The position numbers were made by a program, and so were the translations under genes. This document shows, piece after piece, positions 12,601-23,930 of a stretch of DNA of 64,000 nucleotides. The notes below the pieces were generated by a model, which worked only from the letters and a program-made list of their open reading frames with translations, had not been told where the DNA came from and did no database searches. The stretch's first letter is position 1; each line of letters opens with the position of its first letter. The stretch is from Umbilicaria muhlenbergii (Eukaryota; Ascomycota; Lecanoromycetes; Umbilicariales; Umbilicariaceae): assembly GCA_000611775.1 (NCBI GenBank), contig KK106985.1, forward strand, positions 1,536,291-1,600,290. The letters are read 5' to 3'.

Positions 12601-12742
12601 AACCTCTCCGACCCCAGGTGAGATCATAGGCGGCAAAGAGCCCGCGAGGGATCGGATGGTAAAGGTTGCCAAGCTTGTTCTGGCGAGGATCGAAGGGACG
12701 GGGCAGGATGAGGGGAGTAAAGGGGTGAAGCGGATGAGATAG
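9669..12742 (+). CDS. Membrane-anchored coiled-coil protein with 11-residue repeats
   Basis: Not recognised. Exons 9669-10223, 10277-10603, 10650-10778, about 10841-11041 and 11093-12742 join in phase to about 953 aa. Residues ~102-125 are hydrophobic, and a clear membrane span lies at ~194-210 (FLCTVLLIGLLVLL). A long charged coiled coil fills about 225-760, with heptad-like Leu spacing. Within it, residues ~620-674 are five tandem 11-residue units of the form HKAQLxxLKxN, a hendecad repeat encoded by 33-nt DNA repeats. Residues ~784-817 are a second repeat, SNNPxVSSVA in 10-residue units. The C-terminal 130 residues look globular and helical. The start is the ATG at MTLLQSNPSKV; upstream in-frame ATGs exist. 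The fourth exon's acceptor is uncertain (10840 or 10855), and two adjacent genes instead of one cannot be excluded. Role could be tethering or scaffolding; this is inference. Confidence 0.6.
11738..11902 (+). repeat. 33-bp coding tandem repeat (5 units, hendecad)
   Basis: Units start at 11738, 11771, 11804, 11837 and 11870, each encoding 11 residues with Leu at constant positions. Later units diverge at silent and replacement sites, so the array is not recent. Confidence 0.85.
12231..12330 (+). repeat. 30-bp coding tandem repeat (3+ units)
   Basis: CCTCCAACAA followed by 10 variable bases and TCAAGCGTCG recurs every 30 bp, encoding SNNPxVSSVA units in the coiled-coil protein. Units are nearly identical, suggesting recent slippage or active homogenisation. 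Confidence 0.85.
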
Positions 12743-12829
12743 GGGTGGAGGGACGTTGTGTCGGTGGAGCAGTATGACGGGGTGGAAGCCTCTCATCGGT
12801 CTTGAGCGAAGGAGCGCCTGTACAGTTTT

Positions 12830-13034
12830 CCCGAGTCATTGCGCTGAGGAGGGTCTGTTTCTTTTTCCCCGAGTCATTGCGTTGAGGCGTTTCTGTTAAT
12901 GTTTCCCGAATCATTGCGCTGAGGAGTGTGTGTATGTATTTCCCGAGTCAATGCGCAGAGGAGTGTCTGTCCATATTTTCCCGAGTCATACCGATAAGGA
13001 ATGTCTGTACGTATTTCCCGAGTCGTTGCGCATT
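12830..13034. repeat. 37/38-bp minisatellite, six units
   Basis: The motif CCCGAGTCATTGCG recurs at 12830, 12868, 12905, 12942, 12980 and 13017, a 37-38 bp period. Units continue as CTGAGGAGTGTCTGT plus a T-rich spacer. It starts about 90 bp after the coiled-coil gene stop, so it likely lies in or next to its 3' UTR. Confidence 0.88.
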
Positions 13035-14184
13035 ATGATAGGCAATCCTACCAATATTCAAGAAGATCTCAAGGATAGAAGATGACAGATCATATACGGC
13101 CTCAAAGGCAGTTAGTCGCTGATGCTACGTGGAATCTTCGGAACGAAAGGCTGACGTTGAAGTCGAGGACGAAGACGATAGGTTTGCACATAGACGCATA
13201 GAGAATGGATCTACGATGGTCAAGCGCTGGCGATTGCAAATCGGGGTTGCAGATTCTTTATGAGGCGACGTCCGGGCCGTCTGAAACTCAAAGGCATCCA
13301 AGCGTTTGCTTATCGGAGTAAATGCTCAAATGCAGTTGCAGCGTGGGATTCGACGGGCTGCCGCAAATCCAACCGCTAGCTGCCCCTGCGCATACGTTGT
13401 AAGCTACGTACATACCTTACCTCGTACCCCGAAAAGCACATTTGAAGGGACACGAATGGAAGAGCAGGCCAGACCCCTGCCTGAAACATCGTTCCCTGTT
13501 CGTTCAAGCGTCAACGAGCCAGGGGAAATGCGGCCCCCATCCTCCGTATCAACCTCACACATTCTCGCCGACATCTCGTCTCATCTTTTTATTGTCCTCT
13601 AAATCTTGCTGGCTGCTATTGTCGGCCCTCTGCTGTAATGCCGCTCATTCACTTTCTATCGTAAACAATCGCCACTCTTTGACTGCGTTCAGCCAAGCGC
13701 TCACATTCTTTGCATTCCGACCGCCCAACCACCGCATCCCTTGGCTCCGCCGCTTGAACCTCGAGACTCCCCATATGATCACGAAGTACTCCGTACTCTC
13801 ATCGTCGGTTGTCAACCATCGACGATAGCCGTAAAGGATCAAAGCCTCATTGTTGTCTGAAAGATTGATCGTGGACAACAAAGGAACTCTTCACAACAAT
13901 GCGACCGACATAACCGCTCCACGAACTTGTCATCCTATCCTGTCACTTCTATCCTCCAACAGCTACCGGCCCACCCTTCAATCCTTTGCCTTATCCGCCA
14001 ATTCTGTTGCACTGAGCAGCTTTCTACAAAACCAAGACGGCTGGGCCGTACCTTTCTATCACACCAAATCGTTGAGTTGGCGGAGGTCTCATCCTCGGTC
14101 ACGCATTCGAACTCGATCGATCTTTTGCTGGCTGGTCCAGATACCCTCGTTTATTAGGAGAAAATTTGCGCATTCCGTCAAAGG
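13035..14184. other. Intergenic; one open minus-strand stretch of doubtful status
   Basis: 5' flank of the Kch1-like gene. A 78-codon open frame at 13645-13881 (-) has ordinary amino-acid composition (RRWLTTDDESTEYF, GMRWLGGRNAKNVSAW) but starts with TTG and has no partner exon or family that I can recognise. Nothing else is supported. Confidence 0.45.
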
Positions 14185-16303
14185 ATGAGTTGCTGCGGAC
14201 AGAGAGAAAAGCTGGGGGACGTGCGGGCAGAACAGAAGTGGGGCTACATAGTAATAGAAACGCCGGCCTACGTTGGGTAGAATGCTATGCTGACTGTGTG
14301 TATTACAGAATCTGTCCGACTTCAAGTCGACCTCGTGCTTCACGCCGCTCTCATATGGCTTTCTCTACATTCTATTGATTACATCGGTTGCTTGCTACGC
14401 AGTGGACCTTTTCACGGCCATCAACCTCCTTGTCTTCGACCGCTGGTCTGGTCAGGTCAAGCCTTATATACCGTTCTACATATCAAGATGGATCTTCGCA
14501 GCGTGCATCATACTATCTTGGATCTTCCTGGTGTACAGATGGTTGCGCGCTATCCGGGCTATGCGAACTGATGGCATCGCTGCGAGCTATCTCGACCCAC
14601 TTGCGGTTCAGATTCAAAGTATACGCCTGGGCGCGAATGGTCGCGGCTGGAGAAGGTTCTTAGTATTTACAGAACTAACGAAAAGTAAGAAAGGAACCGA
14701 GTACGTTGCTCTATTTACCTACTTCTCCTTCGAGGGTATGTCAATTCGCACTTCTTGGCGCTACAATGGCTAACATGCAACAGCTTGGATGCGTATCATT
14801 TTTGCGCAGGGCCCTCGACAGGTGATTAACGCGTTGACCTTGTACTCCGTTATGCAAGCCAACCTCTTACCGAATGGAAAGCACGCCGCAAGTCATGGCC
14901 ATACACCAGTCGTCCAGTTTTTCGTCAACGTCCAACTGCTGGCAAACTCGAATCGGGAACAAGCAGCAATATTGTTCAGCATGCTTTTCACGCTGGTTAT
15001 TTGGGTCTTCTCTGCACTCAACCTTGCAATCGCTCTGTTGATGTACATCGTGTTCTTGTGGCATCACATCCCCAGCGATGACGGTGGCCTTTCTGGTTAT
15101 TGCACAAGGAAGATTGAAACCAGATTGGGTAGGATTGTTGGAGAGAAGTATAAGAAAGCTTTGGCAAAAGAGAATGCCATGCTGGCCAAGGAAGATGACA
15201 AGTCAGTCAAGAATGGCCAGCAACCAGGGCGGATGCGACGACAGCCTACCATACCCCTGTTGGAAGAAGAGAAAGACGAAAAGCTCCTCAACATGCCGCT
15301 GCTGTCAAGGCACACTACTCAATCAACCCTTCCTCTATACACTTCGCGCCCATCCACTCGCGACGACGACTCGACACCTGGTTTTCATAGGCCGCCAGCT
15401 GTTCTAGACCTCGCTGTGAACAGTACTAGACCCATGCCACCTTCAAGACATGCCACGCAATCATCATCAGCCACCGATTCCAGCTATGCATCCGGAGCAC
15501 CTCTCATAGGTGGCGCAAGTGCCATTGGATACGGGCCTCCAGGTCGCAGCTATTCGCCTGCTTCGTTATCGCGAAGGGGCTCCGACACCAGCATACGCAA
15601 TGATAGACCATTAATGAATCGGCAAGCAACCGGCAGCTCTCTAGGGACACAGCGATCTTATCCTCCTGTTTGGGGACCGCCTACCTATCAAGGTCGTAAA
15701 ACACTGGACTCAAGACCCATGGGACCACCGACTCGACAGAATACTGGCGTGAGCGGTTATGAGCCTGTCGGAAGAACGACTCCAGGCGTATCTCCGATCG
15801 ACCCATATGATCTCCATACGACAAACCATCGCATAGATCCCATCGATAATTTGGGGAGGCGTACACCTGGTACAGCATCTGGCCGTCTAACACCTACGCA
15901 GGAATATGAAATGCGAGCCAACCCTCAAAATAGCGGGCCTCAGCAATTGCCAAGCAACACCCAGTACCAAGCATACAACCCAAACATCCGTGCCGCGCCC
16001 ATCGAAGCAGCACCAACAGCGAATCGCACTATAACACCTGCTGTACCCCAGCAACCGCAACGAAATTTCTCAACGCCTAACCGAGCGCCGCAAGCCGACT
16101 ATTTCGGCAGGCAGCCAAGGCCACCCCAGCGGTCTGGCACCGCCCCCTTGCCGCAAACTACCACATGTGATGATCCAATGGCTGGGTCACATGGTGGTGG
16201 ATATCGAGGAGTTCCCTCGCGGCCTACTGTACCCGCGAGAGCTGCTACTGCTAGTGGCGGAAGGAATGGCGTGGCAGGGCCTGCGCCCGGTGTCTACTGG
16301 TAG
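14185..16303 (+). CDS. Kch1/Prm6-family plasma-membrane potassium transport protein
   Basis: Fungal KCH family: in yeast, Kch1 and Prm6/Kch2 promote low-affinity K+ entry that activates Ca2+ influx during pheromone response. Exons 14185-14250, 14309-14735 and 14784-16303 give 670 aa. The N-terminus MSCCGQREK is Cys-rich, followed by YGFLYILLITSVACYAVDLF, the family-typical FYISRWIFAACIILSWIFLVYRWLR segment, FEAWMRIIFAQGPRQVINALTLYS and a last span VIWVFSALNLAIALLMYIVFLW. After EKYKKALAKENAML comes a ~400-residue Ser/Pro/Arg-rich tail with no fold, much longer than in yeast and probably a regulatory region. Family assignment rests on the FYISRWIF-type segment and membrane order; transport in this species is inferred. 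Confidence 0.82.
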
Positions 16304-16412
16304 ATGACCGGATCATTTGCTTTTAGCTTCGCGATACCCATTTGTCTAGACATTTATGATGACAGCGACGGTCTGAGGGAGGAATTGTCGGTAAGCGGTT
16401 TGATGACTTATT

Positions 16413-16448
16413 GGGGGGGGNNNNNNNNNNNNNNNNNNNGGGGGGGGG
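16413..16448. other. G-homopolymer with a 19-N assembly gap
   Basis: Eight G, then N from 16421 to 16439, then nine G. An unresolved poly-G (poly-C on the other strand) tract is the simplest reading; the true length is unknown. Confidence 0.9.
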
Positions 16449-16638
16449 ACATCTGTATTGGATAGACCGTGTACTTTAGATCAACGAAACTTGGATTGAT
16501 ATCCCTTACATTCTTGTGGCTTTCCGTGAGCATGGAGTTTGTCTGCTTAAGCTTGGGAGGTGAACACCTTTCACCATATTGCTCATGAATGAGCATGACA
16601 AGGAGACATCATTGAGCGCAATATGAGTTTATCAATCA

Positions 16639-17219
16639 ATGTCGTTCCAATTGATACACACCTATCAAGAAGGTACTCCGCATCTCCCGACTCCAGCAGA
16701 CATCCTCGTCCCACTCCTCAACGCCACACTACCCCCTCAAACAACAAACCCCTTCCCGTCCTCGAATTCCCTCCCACACTTCGCACGAGTCTCCCTCCCC
16801 CCCCGGGGCCCTTCTCCACCGCTTTCCTCCCACCCATCCCCTCCCCCTCCCCTCCCATCTCCTTATACGCATACTTGCCCCTCGGAAAACACACCCCGTC
16901 ACAACTTCCTAAGCGCTCAAGAAACTACCCGGATCATCTCCTGCGCCTACCGTAATCCCCATCAATCCGGGCGCCATCGCGGTCTTTGTCCCGGTCGTGC
17001 AACACACGGCCAGAAGGGGGCCGGGGGGGTTTTAGGTGTTCGGCGGGCGGCTAAGCGGGAGGCGCTTTTCGCGGTCGAGGCGTGCAGGCGCAGTTTTACG
17101 AGGAAGTTCTCTCTGTAGCTGCGAGGAGACCAAGTCATGTCATTGACGCGCTGGAGGAAAACACTGCTGGTAACGGGCGATGGGTGAAACACACCGGGTC
17201 CCATGGGCGGATGTGAGGC
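16639..17219 (+). pseudogene. Unidentified ORF, frame-broken (decay or sequence error)
   Basis: Coding-like sequence spreads over more than one frame. The frame from ATG 16639 holds a Pro-rich N-terminus then ETTRIISCAYRNP; a second frame continues with GAIAVFVPVVQHTARR; near the end a frame reads VQAQFYEEVLSVAARRPSHV, then DALEENTAGNGRWVKH, and stops at about 17219. The break points sit in C- or G-runs, and an N-gap lies 200 bp upstream, so consensus errors are as likely as true decay. I do not recognise the family and assign no function. Confidence 0.4.
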
Positions 17220-17390
17220 TTATGTTCTGGCTGACCGATATCGATAGGTGACTAGAGTATTTAAGTCACTGTGTTTTTCCGTAAATAAGTAGACATTATA
17301 TATATTTGTCTTAGGCCCAGGACTACCTACCCCAGTACGCCTCGCTAAAACTGCCATCAACCCAATTGTCCAAGGTCTCATCTCGATCTA

Positions 17391-20300
17391 TCACCAGATC
17401 CGCTTCGCCGCCATAGTATACCTACTGACGCCTTCATACCCCACCCCACCTTTCGCCTCCTTTTCCTTCACCGCCGCCTCTCTCTCCCTCAATTTCCGAA
17501 GCGCATCCGGATCGTCCTCATAGATCCACCTTCTCTTATCCTCGTCAACCTCTACCACGCCCCAACCCCCCAGCCTTCTTCCATCCGCATGCGCAGACAC
17601 CTTTTCCCGCTCCTTCATGCCCTTGTAGCGGCCCCGTGCATAAGATAGCAGACACATCCCCAAGACGAGCTTCAGTGCTAACAAAACAAGGAACAACACC
17701 ATGAAGAACACAACCATAGTGACGACAGCAATTATGTCATCGGTATTGAGCCAGTGACCTCCGACCGCGAGCGTCGGTCCTCCACCGCCGAAGCTCGACC
17801 GGCCGAGGGCACGGCGGAAGGCTTGGTCGATATGTTGCAGGGCAGCCGTCGTGACTGGCGAAGAAGTAGACGACTCAACTGAAATAGACGTAGCTGTAGA
17901 CGGAAAGGGCGGTGGCATGTGAGTAGCAAGAAACATATGATACATCTGGACCGAAGCCCGAATGAATAGGCAAGCTAGCGGTATCACCGGCAAGCCGAGG
18001 CGCCGGGTTAGACTTTGTTCAGCGAATGCCTGTTCGTCATGAGTGTGTGGCTGATATTGATGTCGAGGGACGGAGATCTGACTTACGTTCGAGTAGTAGT
18101 CTTTGGCTAGGACGTCAAGAAACCTCCCATATATCGCAGGCTTTGTACTGTTGAATTTGGTGATGTACGCATGCTTGAGCCAGTCTACCAGCATTTCGCT
18201 ACCAAGGACAAGTAAAAAAGGCCCCATGACCTCTGTTGTCCACTTGGGGAAGATTATAAAGCTATTCGGAAGAATACTGGTACCCCTAAGCGGGGCGCTC
18301 GAGGCAACATCTGCGCTGCTAAGAGGTTCACTCGAGCCGAAACTTAGTCCACCCGTCTCGACAATGTTCCGCGAGGCTATGATGACCAGCATCAACCACA
18401 GCTGGAAGCGTTCGACCACATCGGCACAAGTTAGCTGGAAAAGATTCTCTTTTTCGAACTTCTTGAACACTGTTGATTTGATCTCAACAAATTGGTTGGA
18501 CATTAGCAATGTCAACAGCGCATTTGAGTATGAGTTGACTGCGACGTTGAGGGTTATGACCTGGTAAAACAATGCCGTGACGTGGATGATGTTATAGAGC
18601 AAAGCCAGTAAAAAGAGCCAGAAAGGTCGAAGGATCTTGCTCCGACCATCATGTCTACGTTCCAGTGTCTCCTGTGAGAACAGACACTCGAGCACATCCT
18701 GGCCCAGAGCTGAGAAAAGTCGATCGCAGACCTAGTCAGCCTTTGTCAGCCTTATACTTAATAGTGGAGCTTTTCCACATCACAGTTACCTCAAGAACAT
18801 TGTAGATGACATAAAGCTTGATTGCAGCTTGCCCACGTATGCTATGGTACATCCTACTGGCATCGTAACGCATTAAAATCGTGCAGCTAATGATAATAAG
18901 CAGCCCTGTAAGAATGTCTGCCTTGTGATCCGGTAGAAGAAGGGAAGGTATCGATCTCAACCTCCGATGTCTCTGCGCATAGCTCTGTCGACCCTTGCGC
19001 TTTGTCTCCGGATGAGAATGACTAGCACTCGGGTTCTCGTTGGCCACTGGGGACGCGAATCGAGACGACTGCGGCGTAATCTGGTCCGTGGTTGTTCTAT
19101 CCACGACGTGATCTCCATCTGCTGCGTCTATTGCAGTATCTGTTTGGGCATCATCGGTACTCCAGCGCCTCCTTCGCCACATCCTACCAATGCCGGCGTA
19201 TATGAAACCAGTGAGAAAGCCCAACTCTCTTATTATATTCTGTATCCAAGACTTGCCAAGGATGTAAACCGCTTTCAGAAAGCGTAAGGGAAGTATTGTG
19301 AAGGAGTACAGCCATGCATCCAGACAAGCAAGCGTACCAAACCATAGTACTTGCTCTAGTTGAGGCGGAAGGAGAAAGAAATTCTGCAAACGTTCAATTT
19401 TGACCCGCGATGACTCGTAAGGGATATCGCTTGTGGCAGAACGGTGGATATACAGTGGCGACGGTCGAGATGAAGAAAGTTCGAGTTGAAGATACGTAGG
19501 GATGGACAGGGGGGGGATCGGTATTGATGACGGCATAGGCGACGCCACTGGATCGGCTGTTGCACCGGACTTGAGGCCCCCTTTCGAATCGTACAGCTGA
19601 AGGGGTGCAGGTATCGTACGGTTGTTCTTTGATCTGGGCACCGGAGTTTCAACAGCGCCATTCATCTTGCTGGAGGACGGCTTTCCCCTTATCAATGGCG
19701 TTGATACTGTGCGCGAGACCAGGCGTGGTCTCAAGACTGACGCAGGATCCCGCGTACTTTCCTTTGCCGACAGAGGATTATATAGATCCTTGAGTCCACT
19801 CCCAGTGCGGGACGATGTGACCACAACGCTGCCTGACCTTTTCCTATTGTTTAAACCGTCCATTGAATCACCCAAGGTGCTGCTGTTGGGAACCTCGGAA
19901 GCTGATTCTTGATGCCGAGCTCTTGGGGAGGATAACGGAGTTGGCATTGAGCGTTCGTTGAGATCCAAGGGAACCGCTTGCAATGGCAATGATTCCGGGG
20001 AGGAAGTAAGCTCGTATATTTTTGCTGGTGAGAGTTTCAAAACCTTCTCTCTCTCTCCGTCCAATGCCCTTGGGGACTTCATATGTCCCTCCCCAGTCTT
20101 GCCTAATTCTTCTTCAATGATCTCCATACTGCCATCCGCTTGCCGTGATGATGTTGAATAACCCAAGCCCTTCACCGGTTCTGAAGCCGCTGGATCACTC
20201 TCGCCCGAGATATGTCGGTGCTTATCTCGGGCTCCTTGCGAGTGACCATTTGAAAGGCTATAGTGTAACAGTATATTGTCGGACTCCATTGTATTGTCGA

Positions 20301-20511
20301 TCTTTGGCGAGAGTTCGGGTGAGATGGGCTGCGCATTCCGCAAGGGTTCTGGTCGATCCTGTTCTTCGCCATCCAACTGCTCCCTTAGCCCGCTGTTTTT
20401 GGCCTTGTTACTTATGTCCTCGAGCGGTTGAAGCTCGTTATTTGTAAGGCCACCATTGGTAGATGAAGTTGGCCGACTTTCGGCGCGATACGCTCGATGG
20501 GGCATGCTCAT
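17391..20511 (-). CDS. TAPT1/Emp65-family ER membrane protein
   Basis: Member of the eukaryotic TAPT1 family (yeast Emp65, human TAPT1). Yeast Emp65 works with the SUN-like protein Slp1 at the ER to protect folding proteins. Exons 20511-18790, 18731-18087 and 18029-17391 give 1001 aa. The first ~370 residues are Ser/Pro-rich and probably disordered. The membrane domain then begins with PPQLEQVLWFGTLACLDAW, LPLRFLKAVYILGK, DILTGLLIIISCTILMRYD and the highly conserved IRGQAAIKLYVIYNVLEV, continuing across the first intron to CDRLFSALGQDVLECLF, LYNIIHVTALFYQVITLNVAVNSYSNALLTLLMSNQFVEIK and FEKENLFQLTCADVVERFQ. The order is that of the family. The C-terminus ends in a charged coiled segment. Confidence 0.9.
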
Positions 20512-20967
20512 CGGAACTGAGCTTGAAGAGACCAGATCTGTGAGCTCTCATGATGGTCGCGAAGGTGGGAATGACACTGCGCTATTCTTGTCAGGCAGTA
20601 AAGCCGTTACGCTATGCTGTCAGCTCTTGTGAGCTCCGGTAGGCTGTCCTTGAGGCCTATCAACTAGCGGATTTTGGTAGGGCTGAGGAATGCTGACAAG
20701 GATCAACAAAGAAATGCGGGTAGATATAGAACTCAATGACTCGAAATCTAGACACACGATGTTCTCCAAATTATAATTTCACTGTAATTATCGCTGCAGG
20801 TCTGAAGGCTCTAGGCTGTATTTATTAGGGTTGGTACAAGAATAGCTTTAATAAGTACTCCTAATGTCTCAAGAATCTAATCTCACAACACCATGCTATG
20901 CAACAAGATATCCCAGGTCATCAAGGCCCATACTCGCTGAAACGCTTGTAATATATTCGAACACTGC
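20512..20967. other. Intergenic, promoter of the TAPT1/Emp65-family gene
   Basis: 456 bp between two minus-strand genes: 5' flank of one and 3' flank of the other. AT-rich towards 20760-20870. No specific site is recognised. Confidence 0.5.
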
Positions 20968-22225
20968 TCACTTGAACATCAACCTCAGCGGCGACGGCTT
21001 CTTCACTTTCTTCTCCTTCTCCGGCTTCGCGGTTTTCGAGCCTTTTGAGCTGCTGCTCTTGCTGCTCTTGGCGGTCTTGGAACGATTTGAGGATTTGGAG
21101 TCTTTCCCGTCCCGGCTTGACCCTTGGACACTCTTTTCTGGCAAATACAGCCTTGACTGTGCTGCAGCGTGAGGCGTGATTAGCTCCTCATCGACGCTTG
21201 TGCCGAGACTTTCGAGCTCTGCTTCTGCAATTCCTCGTCTCCAACCCTCAATGCGATCCGCGTCTCCGCCAAATGCGAGCATCTCATCCACCCCAGGATC
21301 TTCGGCTGCGTTCTTGGCCTTGATCTTCTTGATGATCTTGTAACCGCCAAAGGCAACTATTGTGACACCGACACCGACACCGGCAGCAATCATGAATTGC
21401 GGACTTATCAATAGTGCAAAGACCCCAGGCGCACTTCTTTTCAAAGCCGTTAATACACCTGGTGCCATCTTTTTGGCAATGTTGCTGATCTCCGCGAGGG
21501 TGAGGGCCACAGCTGCCATAGCCTCAGGGTTCTTTTGTAAGGAGGCGATGATGGCGGTCACGGAGTACTGAACGCAATCTGCTTCGTCCAGAATCGTCTT
21601 GATCTTGCCAACGAGACCTTTTAGTTCGGCCTCATCGTCCATTCTTGCCATTTCAAGCGGAGGAGGGATGTCACCGTACGCCAGATCCATATCTATCGGT
21701 CCGGGCGAAGACATAGACCGCGTAGGTGTTGGAGGAGGGCTGCGCATCTCAATTTCTCCATCACGAGTAGTATGTCGTCTTGGCAATTCACGACGTGCGG
21801 GCTCGGTCGATATAAGCTGTATGTCCTGCTCAAATTGGTGGTTTGATGAGGGGTATATGGAACTCGTAGGACTTCCCAATGAGCTGCTTGAATGCTGGCG
21901 GTCCCCGACGGGCCTTCTGCTCCTGGATATGTCTCCTCGAAATTCTCGAGATGAGGTTGAAGATCTGGTTTCGTCGGTTGTAATTGTTTGCAGAGCGCGC
22001 CGAGTGCGCTTCTCCTCAGCAAGAAGCTGTCTTCCTGCGACGATTTCTGCTTTCCGCTCGCGATATGCGGATTTGGCTTCTTTGAAAACGTTCACGAGGT
22101 GCTTGCTCTAGATGGAAAGATATTAGCCAAAGCAAGAACGGGTCATGTGAGATACTAACCGTACTGACTACCTTCCCAGACCTGTCAACGACCTGTATTG
22201 TTTGTCCCAATGCTGCAGGATTCAT
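20968..22225 (-). CDS. Conserved fungal hypothetical protein with hydrophobic helix and Lys/Ser tail
   Basis: Exons 22225-22160 and 22107-20968 (52-nt intron) give 401 aa. The N-terminus MNPAALGQTIQVVDRSGKVV continues across the splice with STSKHLVNVFKEAKSAYRER, a basic amphipathic helix. A disordered Ser/Arg stretch follows, then a helical domain around residues 185-290 with KIKTILDEADCVQYSVTAI, MAAVALTLAEISNIAKKMAP and a hydrophobic run FMIAAGVGVGVTIVAFGGYKIIKKIK. The C-terminus is a low-complexity Lys/Ser tail (SKSSNRSKTAKSSKSSSSKG). I recognise the N-terminal block as recurring in ascomycete hypothetical proteins but know no function; membrane association is inferred from the hydrophobic helix. 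Confidence 0.75.
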
Positions 22226-23930
22226 AATGACGGCAAAGGTATGGATTACTACTGGATTTGCGAGAGCCTGCTCGCGGTGTAGCTTGTGAAGGTAGACCTT
22301 GTAGTTCGATTTGATGTAACGATAGCAGCGACACTGATGGACAAGCCTTTGCTCGGAAACAATGCAGATAGAGACAAAGGATTATGTCTTGAAGGGCGAC
22401 AACGGAAAGCCAAGGATTATGTAGCAAGTTGGACCTCGTATGAATGGATTCGAGCGAAACGAACAATGAAGGGTAATACTCCTAGGATACTGGGACCACC
22501 TAGTATAATGTTCTTGAGTCACCGTGTGATTCACAGGTTTGTTGTTTGGAGCGTCTCTGGGGTAGGATTCGTGAATGAAGTGGCCTAGGTTGATAAGGTA
22601 GGAAGGTACGGTGTGGTGTTGTCACACTGATTTCTTGTCTCCTCGCCTTGTTCTTTTTAGGCCATTCTAGCCAGTATTATTGCCCATCAAAGCCCATGGT
22701 GGCGCGTGCGAAAGCCATGGGGTAAGGCTCATTATTGGCTTTGTTCTCCATCGGAGAACGAGACCCTGACTGCCTGAGTAAGTTGAACTAGCCCGGAGCT
22801 CCAAAGATTCGGCAAGGCCAGCTGATGTGGTCATGCAACACGACAGTGAGTGGCTGTCGTGGCTGTGTCTTGCCCAGCAAGCCACCTGTGGCAACCAATA
22901 AAAACCTCGTCCGAAAGCCTGCCGTGCCTGATATGTCCGAGGTTCAGCGCCTTCGCAATTCTTTCTCCTGTTTGCGTGAGTAACTCATACCATCATGCTC
23001 GTCTTTTTTCTATGCGCGGAATTTTTCCATTACCATAGCGCCTGGTACGATGATTTGTGGGCTTTACTAGTTCTACGAAAAGCGTGGTAATTATCATAGG
23101 GCTATCCAGGGCCAGCTTGTCTGATTGACGTTGATTTTTGGCTCAACCAGAGGAGAGAGACACATCTGTGAAACCACTAGAATAACGCGTACTTTAATAA
23201 CCCAAATAGATTGCGAGGGTAGTGGTTTCTACTAAACCACGATCAAAAAATATTATCGAAGGATCTCTAATTGAAGGATCTATTATAAGTGTGGTGACAA
23301 CCCCATTCAAGCCAACATGAGGCACTCATTTCATATCTCTAAATTTATCAATTTTTCAATTTTTCATCGTGATTCAGATTCAGAATCGAACCCAAGCCGA
23401 AAAGGCAACGACGACTTTTCCCACCTAGCCGCGATTGCTTTGTCATCCACGAATTGTTGTTTCTCCAATATAAGAAACCAACATAGAAGAGCAAAACGAG
23501 GTACTTTCCAGCCTGTTTCAATACGGGAACCGACAAAGTCATGGCGTGCTTCGTGCGGGCTACGTCATTGACGCCGGTTTGACCTCTCTGCTCATGGGGG
23601 ATGGCTGCCCAGAAGGCTGCCCTAGGACGCCTACGTCCCCTATTCATACGTAGCACAATCGCGGCCACCGCCTTAGCGAGGTATGATGCTCACCATAATG
23701 AGCTTTTACATATGCCCTATCTAGTCCTCCGGTTGACAGTTCCGACTTTTCCATACTTTGTCGAGAGTCTGATAACGTGCTCTTTGCTGAAGTCATACAT
23801 CGAGTTGGGCAAATCATGTCCATCAATATTGAATTGGTCGTATTTCGCACATACATGACTTCTCTATGAGCTCAAAAGCTCCCATTAAAACCTAAGAAAG
23901 AGAAGCTTCTCAAACGGGACATTGCCAGTC
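22226..23930. other. Gene-poor stretch with AT-rich segment and short inverted repeats
   Basis: No convincing ORF. The part 23040-23400 is AT-rich. GAAACCACTA at 23170-23179 pairs perfectly with TAGTGGTTTC at 23220-23229. GTTGTCACACT near 22619 resembles the inverse of AGTGTGGTGACAAC at 23288. It may hold an old DNA-transposon relic, but the arms are short. Confidence 0.4.

Noticed and set aside
12132-12796. Long minus-strand open frames over the end of the coiled-coil gene
   Set aside because: Antisense shadows of repeat-rich plus-strand coding sequence, with no splice sites or domains.
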